This document shows, in pieces, positions 14,894 through 22,399 of a stretch of DNA of 64,000 bases (position 1 is its first letter; each line of letters starts with the position of its first letter). A program made the position numbers and the translations under genes. The notes under the pieces were generated by a model. That model had not been told where the DNA came from. It saw only the letters and a list, made by a program, of their open reading frames with translations, and made no database searches. This DNA comes from Nitrosopumilus sp. b1 (GTDB taxonomy: Archaea > Thermoproteota > Nitrososphaeria > Nitrososphaerales > Nitrosopumilaceae), in contig NZ_MU078712.1 of assembly GCF_014078545.1 (NCBI RefSeq), positions 50,944-114,943 of the forward strand, in the 5' to 3' direction.

Positions 14894-16188
14894 TGCAAAA
14901 TATCAAAAAATTTGAATCTAGAGTGCGCTCCTATTCTAGAGCCTTTCCTGTTACTTTCAAATTAGCAAAAGATGCATACCTCTATGACGAACAAGATAAT
15001 GCGTATCTAGATTTTCTTTGTGGAGCGGGTTCAATAAATTATGGGCATAACAATGAGGAAATAAAAAAGAAAGTAATCGATTATCTTGATAGTGATGGAA
15101 TTGTACATGGTTTGGATCTTGCAACAACTGCCAAAGAAGAATTTTTGAAAACATTTTCGTCATTAATCTTGGAACCAAGAGAATTGAATTACAAAGTGCA
15201 ATTTACCGGCCCTACAGGTACTAATGCTGTAGAAGCAGCACTAAAGTTAGCAAGAAAAGTCACCGGCAGAACAAACATCATTTCTTTTACCAATGGTTTT
15301 CATGGTGTATCTTTAGGGCCTCTTGCTGCAACAGGAAATTCAGGACATAGAGGTGGTTCAGGTGTTCCGTTAACCAATGTAACATTTATGCCATATGATG
15401 GCTATTTTGGAAATAAATCAAACACAATTGATTATGTACGAAGATTCTTAGAAGATACCAGCAGTGGAGTTGATCTTCCCGCTGCATTTATTGTTGAAAC
15501 AATACAGGGTGAAGGTGGAATTAACGTTGCAAAAGATAGCTGGTTGACATCTCTTTATGAACTTTGTAAAGAATTTGAAATTTTATTGATTGTTGATGAT
15601 ATCCAAGTTGGATGTGGACGTACAGGATCTTTCTTTAGCTTTGAGCAATCCGAAATAACTCCGGATATGGTTGTATTATCAAAATCTCTCAGTGGTTTTG
15701 GATTACCATTTTCTATGCTTTTGTTAAAGCCCGAACTAGACATATGGAAACCTGGTGAGCATAACGGAACATTTAGAGGCAATAACTTGGCATTTGTTAG
15801 TGCAACAGAAACTCTCAAAAAATATTGGTCCACACAAAAGTTTGAATCTGAAATTAATAAAAAATCTCAACTTTTAAAATCTGAACTTGAGCGTATCGTG
15901 AAAAAACATCTTTCTGCTGATATGGAGGTTCGCGGAAAGGGACTAATCTTTGGAGTTGATTGTAGGTCTCCTGATTTAGCCAAGCAATTAGCTGATAGAG
16001 CATTTGAAAATAGGTTAATTCTAGAAAGGTGCGGTTCAGAAGATCAAGTTGTCAAATTCATGCCTCCTTTAACTGCTGATATCGAAACAATTGAAGCAGG
16101 TCTGAGAATTTTTGAAAAAAGCATTGAACAACTAACTACCAATTCTGAAATTCAATTGGAGGTAAAAAAGAGGACTGAACAAAATTGA
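14893..16188 (+). CDS. ectB: L-2,4-diaminobutyrate aminotransferase
   Basis: This 431-residue PLP enzyme of the class III (acetylornithine/GABA-type) aminotransferases converts aspartate-semialdehyde plus glutamate to diaminobutyrate. Visible are the FTGPTGTNAVEAALKLAR phosphate-binding block, the IVDDIQVGCGRTG motif with the pyridine-nitrogen Asp (about residue 236), and the PLP lysine at about residue 264 in VLSKSLSGFGLP. It overlaps ectA by one base and ectC by four. The full cluster ectABCD plus mscS matches the arrangement described for Nitrosopumilus maritimus. Confidence 0.95.
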   Translation: MQNIKKFESRVRSYSRAFPVTFKLAKDAYLYDEQDNAYLDFLCGAGSINYGHNNEEIKKKVIDYLDSDGIVHGLDLATTAKEEFLKTFSSLILEPRELNYKVQFTGPTGTNAVEAALKLARKVTGRTNIISFTNGFHGVSLGPLAATGNSGHRGGSGVPLTNVTFMPYDGYFGNKSNTIDYVRRFLEDTSSGVDLPAAFIVETIQGEGGINVAKDSWLTSLYELCKEFEILLIVDDIQVGCGRTGSFFSFEQSEITPDMVVLSKSLSGFGLPFSMLLLKPELDIWKPGEHNGTFRGNNLAFVSATETLKKYWSTQKFESEINKKSQLLKSELERIVKKHLSADMEVRGKGLIFGVDCRSPDLAKQLADRAFENRLILERCGSEDQVVKFMPPLTADIETIEAGLRIFEKSIEQLTTNSEIQLEVKKRTEQN

Positions 16189-16580
16189 TTATACGTAAAA
16201 TTGACTCCATAAGGGAGTCTGATAGGACAGTTGATACGCCAAATTGGTCTAGTAGCAGACTTTTATTAAAAAAAGATAACATGGGTTTTTCCTTTCATGA
16301 AACTTTGGTGCGGGCCGGAACTGAAACCAAAATTTGGTACAAAAATCATTTGGAAGCCGTGTATTGCATAGAAGGAATTGGCGAGATTGAAGATCTTGAA
16401 ACTGGATTGACGCATCAAATCGTTCCTGGAGTAATGTATGCACTTGACAAACATGAAAGACACATACTGCGAGGAAAAACTAACATGAGAATGATCTGTG
16501 TGTTTAATCCACCTTGTATTGGAACAGAAACTCACGACAAAGAGGGAGCATATCCACTTCTTGAGGTTGAAAATTCATGA
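16185..16580 (+). CDS. ectC: L-ectoine synthase
   Basis: This 131-residue cupin-fold enzyme closes N-gamma-acetyl-diaminobutyrate to ectoine. TVDTPNWSSSRLLLKKDNMG is typical of the EctC N-terminus. The cupin metal/substrate part includes AVYCIEGIGEIEDLETG and ALDKHERHILRG, which carries the conserved His. The start is TTG (16185), overlapping the ectB stop. The length matches bacterial EctC. Confidence 0.95.
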   Translation: MIIRKIDSIRESDRTVDTPNWSSSRLLLKKDNMGFSFHETLVRAGTETKIWYKNHLEAVYCIEGIGEIEDLETGLTHQIVPGVMYALDKHERHILRGKTNMRMICVFNPPCIGTETHDKEGAYPLLEVENS

Positions 16581-17500
16581 GTGTGTCTAAAACAGTAAAT
16601 GATGACTATCCTACTAGAAACAGTGATTCATTTCAAGTAATTTCTAGGAGAGATCCTATTGTGTATGGGAATTCATTGCAACTTGATGTACTTGATTCTG
16701 ATCAAGTAAAATTTTTTGAAGAAAGTGGGTATCTCTTTTTTCCAAATTTATTTTCAACAAAAGAGGTATCTACTTTATCTGATGAACTTGAACGATTATC
16801 AAAAAACGAAGAGCTAAAAAAGCAAGAACAATTTGTTTTAGAACCTCAAAGCGGCGAGGTGCGCTCAATTTTTGAAGTACACAAAAATAATAATTTGTTT
16901 GAAAAATTATCAAAAGATCCTAGAGTAGTAAATGTAGTACGACAGCTTTTGGGAAGTGATGTCTATATCACTCAATCAAGAATTAATCGAAAGCCAGGAT
17001 TTGAAGGAAAAGAATTCTATTGGCACTCTGATTTTGAAACATGGCATGCAGAGGATGGAATGCCTCACATGAGAGCTATCAGCTGCTCAATTAGCCTTAC
17101 TGATAATTATGAATTTAATGGACCTCTGATGGTAATTCCCGGTTCGCACAAGCAGTTTATTTCATGCGCTGGTAAGACTCCAGATAATCACTACCAAGTA
17201 TCTCTAAAACGGCAAGAAATTGGAACTCCAGATAAAGAGAATCTTGAAAAAATGGTTAAACAAAACAGTATTGATACTGCAAAAGGACCTGCAGGTTCTG
17301 TAATATTCTTTGATTGTAATTTAATGCATGGTTCATCAGGAAATATCACTCCATACCCTAGAAGTAATGTCTTTTTTGTATACAACAGTATCAAAAACAA
17401 GCTGGAAGATCCATTTAGTGCAAGTAAACCAAGACCAGAGTATATTGCATCACGTGAGCCTCAAGTAATTACTCCTAAATCATTGGAAATTACCATTTAG
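16577..17500 (+). CDS. ectD: ectoine 5-hydroxylase
   Basis: A 307-residue Fe(II)/2-oxoglutarate dioxygenase that converts ectoine to 5-hydroxyectoine. The iron triad is visible as His150 and Asp152 in FYWHSDFETWH and His251 in LMHGSSGNI. The family stretch IPGSHKQFISCAG is present too. It starts on ATG overlapping the ectC stop by four bases. The presence of EctD means that the cell can make hydroxyectoine as well as ectoine. Confidence 0.95.
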   Translation: MSVSKTVNDDYPTRNSDSFQVISRRDPIVYGNSLQLDVLDSDQVKFFEESGYLFFPNLFSTKEVSTLSDELERLSKNEELKKQEQFVLEPQSGEVRSIFEVHKNNNLFEKLSKDPRVVNVVRQLLGSDVYITQSRINRKPGFEGKEFYWHSDFETWHAEDGMPHMRAISCSISLTDNYEFNGPLMVIPGSHKQFISCAGKTPDNHYQVSLKRQEIGTPDKENLEKMVKQNSIDTAKGPAGSVIFFDCNLMHGSSGNITPYPRSNVFFVYNSIKNKLEDPFSASKPRPEYIASREPQVITPKSLEITI

Positions 17501-17519
17501 CTATTCAGGATGAATAATA

Positions 17520-18011
17520 TTGGAAATTGATCTTTTCTTCCCAATACTTTCAATAATTCTAGTTCTGTGTATTGTTGTAGTAATCAAGCTAGTTGAATAT
17601 ACGAAATTTCAAACTCTAAAAGGTTCACACAAGGCTACAAGTGTAATATTCATAATTTTAGGGGTGTCTGAAGTTCTCTATCTTTCACGATCAATGGGGT
17701 TGCTTATCCCTGCTATTGAGATTGTTACCTCTCTGAGTGCAATTTTACTCTTTTTCACATTTGTTTATCTTAACAAGCTACAGAATGCAGTATCTGGAAT
17801 GAGTATAGCTCTTAGCCCAAGAATGAATGTGGGTGATGAGATTGAATGCAAAGGAAAACGTGGTATTATTACACAGATTGGTTTGTCAAAAACAATTGTA
17901 AAATTGGAGGACTCTGATAGATTGATGTTTATTCCTAACAAAAAATTAGATGAAGAGATTTCTATCATTAAGAAGATAAAAACGACTCACAGTGATATTA
18001 AAACGAGATAG
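17520..18011 (+). CDS. small MscS-type mechanosensitive channel
   Basis: A 163-residue protein with three hydrophobic helices in the first 85 residues, then a compact MscS beta domain (NVGDEIECKGKRGIITQIG and DSDRLMFIPNKKL). It is shorter than the usual MscS because the large cytoplasmic C-terminal cage is missing. Such channels let solutes escape when osmolarity drops. Its place as the last gene of the ectABCD operon agrees with the known thaumarchaeal cluster. The start is TTG (17520), 20 bases after ectD. Confidence 0.85.
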   Translation: MEIDLFFPILSIILVLCIVVVIKLVEYTKFQTLKGSHKATSVIFIILGVSEVLYLSRSMGLLIPAIEIVTSLSAILLFFTFVYLNKLQNAVSGMSIALSPRMNVGDEIECKGKRGIITQIGLSKTIVKLEDSDRLMFIPNKKLDEEISIIKKIKTTHSDIKTR

Positions 18012-18015
18012 TTTA

Positions 18016-18069
18016 ACGAGGAGTTGGCAGGGGAAAATACTGTGAATCGTCTGAAAACCCCTTCCTCGT
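18016..18069 (+). ncRNA. hairpin after the ectoine operon
   Basis: ACGAGGA (18016-18022) pairs perfectly with TCCTCGT (18063-18069), and GGGG (18030-18033) with CCCC (18058-18061) inside. The loop carries TGTGAAT and CTGA. It starts four bases after the mscS stop. It could end or stabilise the ectABCD-mscS transcript or be a small RNA; C/D-like boxes in the loop are only suggestive. Confidence 0.35.
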
Positions 18070-18107
18070 CAAATTTTTGTACGTGGAATTGTTGATAAAA
18101 ATTCTTA

Positions 18108-18130
18108 AGCTTTGATTATGATTTTCAGCT
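18108..18130 (+). promoter_or_regulatory. paired AGCT element before the 18177 gene
   Basis: AGCT at 18108-18111 and 18127-18130, spacing 19 bp. The second core is 50 nt before the ATG at 18177, in the longer-distance class with 8311-8333. Confidence 0.65.
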
Positions 18131-18176
18131 TTACTTTCTAATTTTGTTAATAAGTAATTAAGACATAATTATTCTA

Positions 18177-18266
18177 ATGTCTAAGAAAAACAATTCTGTA
18201 AAAGATGATTATGAAGAACGAATTAGACTGGAAAAATGGAGAATCGGTAAAAGGAATTTCCCATAA
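18177..18266 (+). CDS. small charged protein (29 aa)
   Basis: A 29-residue frame with ATG at 18177, rich in Lys, Glu and Arg (MSKKNNSVKDDYEERIRLEKW...). Its stop TAA overlaps the next ATG as TAATG, so both are read together. Charged helical content, no family. Supported by the AGCT pair upstream. Confidence 0.45.
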   Translation: MSKKNNSVKDDYEERIRLEKWRIGKRNFP

Positions 18267-18514
18267 TGATTCAGAAACAACTTTACATAAACAACAATAT
18301 GCGCCAATTGATTAAATCATGCAAGTTAGGAAGAGATTGGAAGAAAAATAGAAATTTTCATTCATATAAAGCAGTACAAGATGATGCAAAAATATTGGTT
18401 CAGCCCATGCATGATTCAGAAACACGTGAACTTTCATTTAAAAAAAATTCTAACGTATTAATTCAAGATGGACTTTTACGCTTTCACAGCAAGGATATAA
18501 AAAATAATTTCTAA
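18266..18514 (+). CDS. hypothetical protein, paralogue of the 10999 gene
   Basis: An 82-residue protein whose C-terminus (LSFKKNSNVLIQDGLLRFHS) aligns with the end of the 94-residue product at 10999. The first 40 residues are basic. The gene shares a start-stop overlap with the 29-residue gene and is controlled by the AGCT pair at 18108. No function known to me. Confidence 0.55.
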   Translation: MIQKQLYINNNMRQLIKSCKLGRDWKKNRNFHSYKAVQDDAKILVQPMHDSETRELSFKKNSNVLIQDGLLRFHSKDIKNNF

Positions 18515-18580
18515 AAACCAGCTTAATTTTCAAATGTACATTGATGAATTATTATTAATCATGGAGCGATAAAAATAACC

Positions 18581-18826
18581 ATGACACAGGCATTTTTGTT
18601 GTTGACATGTGCGTATAAATCAACAAATGTAAAAGAATCTCTAGAACATATTGATGGAATTAATGAGATTAAACAAGTTTTTGGTGCGTATGATTATGTT
18701 GTAAAAACTGCTGATATGCCAAGAAAAGAACTACGAAAATTAATTAGCGAAAAAATTCGACCTGTCGAAAATGTACTATCCACATTAACACTTGATACTT
18801 TACCGGAGGGACGTAGTTTTGACTAG
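18581..18826 (+). CDS. stand-alone AsnC/Lrp ligand-binding domain
   Basis: An 81-residue protein consisting only of the RAM/AsnC effector domain (AFLLLTCAYK... GINEIKQVFGAYDYVVKTA... VENVLSTLTLDTLPEG); no DNA-binding part. Such single-domain proteins bind small amino-acid-like effectors or pair with full Lrp proteins. An AGCT core lies exactly 61 nt before the ATG (18520), the place of the distal core in paired promoters, but the proximal one is lost. The next small gene starts on the stop of this one. Confidence 0.8.
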   Translation: MTQAFLLLTCAYKSTNVKESLEHIDGINEIKQVFGAYDYVVKTADMPRKELRKLISEKIRPVENVLSTLTLDTLPEGRSFD

Positions 18827-18971
18827 AAATTTTATTTTTGATATGTGTCGACAAAAAAGAAGAACAAACTACATGATTGAAAAAACTGAACAAGATCTAC
18901 ATGAATTTAAAAACACTGGAAATCTCTCTTTATTGTTTTATAATCTGAAACAGATGGCAAGAATCAGATGA
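18819..18971 (+). CDS. small protein (50 aa) coupled to the AsnC-domain gene
   Basis: A TTG at 18819 overlaps the stop of the AsnC gene and follows GGAGGG at good spacing (18805-18810). It opens a 50-residue frame, helical and rich in Lys and Glu at its centre, ending YNLKQMARIR. No family recognised. ATG 18843 would be an alternative start. Confidence 0.4.
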   Translation: MTRNFIFDMCRQKRRTNYMIEKTEQDLHEFKNTGNLSLLFYNLKQMARIR

Positions 18972-19023
18972 TTTGTTAAAGAATCATATCAAAGTTTATT
19001 GATGTAGTTATGTCCGTATAACT

Positions 19024-19200
19024 ATGGCAAAAGTCACAATTAAAGGAGCAGAAAATGGGCCTCTAATAGTAGAGGTTGATGGCAAAAGAGTTTCTGCGTT
19101 ATGTCGTTGTGGAAAAACCGAAAACAAACCAAACTGTGATGGAACCCACGCAAAAATTGGATTCAAGGCAGATTCATCTGAAATCAAAGTCACAGAATAA
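19024..19200 (+). CDS. CDGSH iron-sulfur protein
   Basis: A 58-residue protein with the CDGSH [2Fe-2S] motif CRCGKTENKPNCDGTH (about residues 27-42), with three Cys and one His as ligands. CDGSH proteins carry redox-active or transferable [2Fe-2S] clusters; archaeal ones are short and soluble like this one. ATG at 19024. Confidence 0.9.
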   Translation: MAKVTIKGAENGPLIVEVDGKRVSALCRCGKTENKPNCDGTHAKIGFKADSSEIKVTE

Positions 19201-19311
19201 CTTCCAATTTTTTTAATTAATCTTGTTACGAAATTTTGATTTAAGGATTCTTGTTAAAATCAAATTTAATCAATGGTTTTAACCAAAACCGTTATTTCAT
19301 TTTGAAGGAAA

Positions 19312-19557
19312 ATGCAATCCATTCAAAAAACAAACAATCAGATTGCAACCTATCTGATAGTTGGAGTACTTGCAACGGGACTGACCCTGTCTATTTTAGA
19401 TTCCATTCAAAGGTCTGATGTAGAAATTTCCCCCACCAAAGGCACGCCCAAGCAAGACCCAACTTCAGAGATTACTCAATCTGAAAACGCATTAAATTCT
19501 ATTATTCAACCTGTCAAAGATGGTATTACTGCTGATCTTACACTAAAAGCAAACTAG
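19312..19557 (+). CDS. small membrane-anchored protein (81 aa)
   Basis: One N-terminal helix (ATYLIVGVLATGLTLSIL, residues about 12-29) is followed by a polar, Pro/Thr/Ser-rich tail of about 50 residues. It is likely anchored in the membrane with the tail outside. No family recognised. It converges on thiL. Confidence 0.55.
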   Translation: MQSIQKTNNQIATYLIVGVLATGLTLSILDSIQRSDVEISPTKGTPKQDPTSEITQSENALNSIIQPVKDGITADLTLKAN

Positions 19558-19576
19558 ATCCTCCTGACAGAGTTTT

Positions 19577-20527
19577 TTATTTAAAATGCCTCCAGCCTTT
19601 GTCTTTTAGAATGATTTTCTTATCATTATTTAGCAAAACTACTCCCTTTCCTTGAATGACTCTGCCAATCTCTATGAGATTGGTTTTACTTTTCTTTGCA
19701 AATACCTGTAATTTTTTTACATTTCTTGGAGATGCGGTAAAAACTATCTCGTATTCTTCTCCACCATTGAATATCAAATCTACAGGATCAAGCCCGTTCT
19801 TACTTGCAAATTCAAAGAGTTTTGGGTTTGCAGGTAGTTTATCGATGAAAAATTGCTTGTTGCTCTGTTTTGCCATCTCATTTAGGCATGTGGAGAGACC
19901 ATCACTGGAATCCATTGATGAAGAAAACTTATTCTGATTTTTTACTCCAAATTCTAATCTGCATTGTGGTTTTTTAACAGAATTGATTGCAGTTTTTTTG
20001 AATGTATTATCTGCTTTTTTTCCTCTTAGAAGTATTTGCAATCCTGCAGCGGAATTTCCAAATTCCCCTGTTACAAATATTCTATCATTAATTTTGGCCC
20101 CACTTCTCTTTGCAATTTTTTTTGCAAATCCAAATAGGGCGACACTAATTGCAATCTCTTTTCCCTCATTGGTATCTCCTCCAAGAATTTTGATGTTGAA
20201 TTCTCTGGCAGCATTTGCAAAACCAGAAGCAAGTTCATTGACCTTTTTTAAGCTGACTTTTCTTGGTATGATGACTGAAATTATTGCAAAGCTTGGTCTT
20301 ACTCCTTTAGCTGCAAAATCACTTACCGCAGAAACAACACTCTTTCTTGCAATCTCTGAAAATTTCATCTGTGGTGGTACATCTGTGCTCTCAACTAGGG
20401 TATCAATAGATGATATACACAACTCATTTCCAATCCTAAATACCTCTACATCTTCTGGGACAAATGATTTTCTTTGATTCTTTTTTTGAAAAATTTCTAT
20501 AATTTTTTCTTCATCTAATTTTTTCAT
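19577..20527 (-). CDS. thiL: thiamine-monophosphate kinase
   Basis: A 316-residue ATP-dependent enzyme that phosphorylates thiamine phosphate to thiamine diphosphate. It has the ThiL (PurM-like) hallmarks: SIDTLVESTDVP near residue 40, SDFAAKGVRPSFAI near residue 70, the nucleotide-binding KILGGDTNEGK and the MDSSDGLS near residue 205. Its start overlaps the end of glmM by 17 bases, so the two genes are in one operon. Confidence 0.92.
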   Translation of the reverse strand: MKKLDEEKIIEIFQKKNQRKSFVPEDVEVFRIGNELCISSIDTLVESTDVPPQMKFSEIARKSVVSAVSDFAAKGVRPSFAIISVIIPRKVSLKKVNELASGFANAAREFNIKILGGDTNEGKEIAISVALFGFAKKIAKRSGAKINDRIFVTGEFGNSAAGLQILLRGKKADNTFKKTAINSVKKPQCRLEFGVKNQNKFSSSMDSSDGLSTCLNEMAKQSNKQFFIDKLPANPKLFEFASKNGLDPVDLIFNGGEEYEIVFTASPRNVKKLQVFAKKSKTNLIEIGRVIQGKGVVLLNNDKKIILKDKGWRHFK

Positions 20528-21809
20528 AGCATTGTCTAACTAGTTGTTCTGTGTCCTTTTGAACTTGTTGAGCCTTTTGAATATCATTTGACTCCGTTGA
20601 TACCCTGATGATGTCTTCTGTGTTTGATTTTCTAATCAATGTCCAGGTATCTTCATCAATTACTGCCTTAATGCCATCAAGTGTACTGATTTCACTATAT
20701 TCTTCCTTCATGGTATCAATCAAGTTTTCAATCACATCATCATGTAGATTTGATTCAACTGAAACCTTGTTGCGAATCTGTTGATAGCTCTCCATAAATG
20801 ACAAGATATCATTAAAGCTCTTATCTCCAAGCATTGATGCAATGAATCCGCTAGTCAATATGCCATCTCTACAATAGTTGAATTCAGGAAGGATGAAGCC
20901 TCCACTACTTCCTTCGCCGCCTGCTTGCGCTCCTGAGCTCTGCATTAATTCTATTACGTTTGCCTCACCGACCTTTGATCTTTGGACCACTCCTCCATTA
21001 TTTTTGATAAATTTCTCAACTGATACGCTTGAATCTATGCTTAGAACAAATTTTTTGTATCCTAACTCCAAGGCTTTTGCAACCCCCAAGCCAAGCGTAA
21101 CATCAGGTGTCTGTTTTTTTCCATTATTTACTACCACTAGTCTGTCTCCATCAAGATCAAATGCAAATCCAATCTCTGCATTTTTTGTGGCACTAAGAAG
21201 ATCATTTAATGAATCTGCAGTAGGGTCAGGTCCACGTGATGATGTGGAAACATCTTCATTTATCGTATTTACTGTGCATCCAAGTTTGTTTAACAAAGTT
21301 GGAGCAATGATTTTTGCAGCTCCTCCACCAATATCAACTACCACCTTGGCTGATTTTTTTATCTCTCCAATTAATGAAGCAGCATCGTTTACGTAATCTG
21401 ACTCAATTTTTTGCTCTTTGCCAATCTTTGTTTTTTGAAATTCCTGATGAGTAGTTACGGTCTTTAGCTCCTCTTCAATAATTCCTCTTCCACCTTTGAT
21501 GAACTTCAAACCATTCCATTCTATTGGATTGTGTGAAGATGTAACTACAATGCCTGCTCCAATCTTTCTTGCTTCTCTAAATACAACAGGTGTTGGAGCC
21601 ATTCCCAAGTTTAGGATATCTATGCCATTTTGCATTATTGCAGCACTTGCAGTCTCTCTTATCATATTTCCAGACGGTCTCGTATCATTTCCAATTACAC
21701 ATTTTTCCGTCTCAATTAGTTTTGAAAAATTATTGCAAAATTCTAAAACATCATTTAGCAGCAAATCTTTTCCGAAAATCCCCCTGATGCCGGAGATGGA
21801 TTTTTTCAT
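20511..21809 (-). CDS. glmM: phosphoglucosamine/phosphohexomutase
   Basis: A 432-residue alpha-D-phosphohexomutase. The active-site serine is in TSSHNPIEWNGLKF, the Mg2+ loop is FDLDGDRLVV and the sugar-specificity loop is GEGSSGGFI. The enzyme isomerises glucosamine-6-phosphate or a hexose-6-phosphate; archaeal members are often GlmM-like. ATG at 21809 is chosen because it gives the family start MKKSISGIRGIFG; an upstream TTG in frame (21848) would add 13 atypical residues. Confidence 0.9.
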   Translation of the reverse strand: MKKSISGIRGIFGKDLLLNDVLEFCNNFSKLIETEKCVIGNDTRPSGNMIRETASAAIMQNGIDILNLGMAPTPVVFREARKIGAGIVVTSSHNPIEWNGLKFIKGGRGIIEEELKTVTTHQEFQKTKIGKEQKIESDYVNDAASLIGEIKKSAKVVVDIGGGAAKIIAPTLLNKLGCTVNTINEDVSTSSRGPDPTADSLNDLLSATKNAEIGFAFDLDGDRLVVVNNGKKQTPDVTLGLGVAKALELGYKKFVLSIDSSVSVEKFIKNNGGVVQRSKVGEANVIELMQSSGAQAGGEGSSGGFILPEFNYCRDGILTSGFIASMLGDKSFNDILSFMESYQQIRNKVSVESNLHDDVIENLIDTMKEEYSEISTLDGIKAVIDEDTWTLIRKSNTEDIIRVSTESNDIQKAQQVQKDTEQLVRQCYEKIR

Positions 21810-21862
21810 TTGATCAAAGTCAGAAAGGCTTTTTATAAACTCTGACAACTAAATCGAGTCAT

Positions 21863-21936
21863 GCCTCGATAGCTCAGCCTGGTAGAGCGAACGCCTCGTA
21901 AGCGTTAGGTCGCGAGATCGAATCTCGCTCGAGGCT
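21863..21936 (+). tRNA. tRNA-Thr (CGT)
   Basis: A complete cloverleaf of 74 nt: acceptor GCCTCGA pairs with TCGAGGC, D-arm TAGCTCAGCCTGGTAGAG, anticodon stem ACGC/GCGT with loop CTCGTAA (anticodon CGT, reads ACG), and T-arm GCGAG-ATCGAAT-CTCGC. No intron and no CCA in the gene. A TATA box (TTTTTATAAA, about 21829-21838) lies 25-34 nt upstream. Confidence 0.97.
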
Positions 21937-21976
21937 CTAAATTATGATACAAAATTTTTAGAAAAAGATAGGAGCT

Positions 21977-22066
21977 TTATTCATCAAAGGCTTCGATGTC
22001 AACTTCTAATTCATCGGCCAATCCTTTCCACCATTTATTATCCTCGTTATTCATATGCTCCCCCAT
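21977..22066 (-). CDS. small acidic protein (29 aa)
   Basis: A 29-residue frame from ATG 22066, acidic, with WWKGLADELEVDIEAFDE at the end. A TATA-like CTATAAAGG (minus strand, about 22086-22094) lies 24 nt before the ATG, which fits a leaderless transcript. A doubled TTTGATCAAA palindrome lies 20 bases upstream of that box. ATG 22054 could also be the start. No family recognised. Confidence 0.45.
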   Translation of the reverse strand: MGEHMNNEDNKWWKGLADELEVDIEAFDE

Positions 22067-22110
22067 TATACCCCTGGATCATCCTTTATAGATCTGTCGG
22101 TTGAATTGAC

Positions 22111-22131
22111 TTTGATCAAACTTTGATCAAA
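22111..22131. promoter_or_regulatory. doubled TTTGATCAAA palindrome
   Basis: Two copies of the perfect 10-bp palindrome TTTGATCAAA lie at 22111-22120 and 22122-22131, 11 bp apart, about one helix turn. They lie upstream of the TATA-like box of the small acidic gene (21977-22066) and about 30 bp after the end of the membrane gene at 22164 (both minus strand). This is what a dimeric regulator's tandem operator looks like. Confidence 0.5.
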
Positions 22132-22163
22132 AATGCATCTTGTTGAAACGGTTCACACAATTA

Positions 22164-22334
22164 CTACTCTTTTGTGGTCCTCTTTTTTCGAAGAACAATT
22201 ATTGCTAATGCCCCTCCAGCACAGCTCCAAAAAATTGGCCAACCTAAAGGATCCTTGGCGGTAATCAATCCAAGATATGCATATACTGTTCCTCCTATTA
22301 ATCCAAAACCAATCAATTCCAAAATTTTACTCAC
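22164..22334 (-). CDS. small membrane protein (56 aa)
   Basis: From a GTG start at 22334 this minus-strand frame gives 56 residues with two hydrophobic helices (ELIGFGLIGGTVYAYLGLIT and WSCAGGALAIIVL) and a basic tail RKKRTTKE. A plus-strand frame over the same bases (22174-22356) has weak, non-membrane content and is rejected. The topology with a hydrophobic core and a charged C-terminus supports the minus strand. No family. Confidence 0.6.
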   Translation of the reverse strand: MSKILELIGFGLIGGTVYAYLGLITAKDPLGWPIFWSCAGGALAIIVLRKKRTTKE

Positions 22335-22399
22335 AGATCTTTCAGCCCCAAATTGACTAAAAGTTGAAAAGATATATTATTTTGTTATCTAGCCATCTC

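Noticed and set aside
5173..19200. The 5-19 kb stretch as an integrated mobile element or prophage
   Set aside because: I found no integrase, transposase, att-like repeat or tRNA junction at its edges; it is a cluster of small genes with shared promoters.
22174..22356. Plus-strand frame of 60 codons
   Set aside because: The minus strand over the same bases encodes a clear two-helix membrane protein; the plus frame has no such pattern and no good start context.
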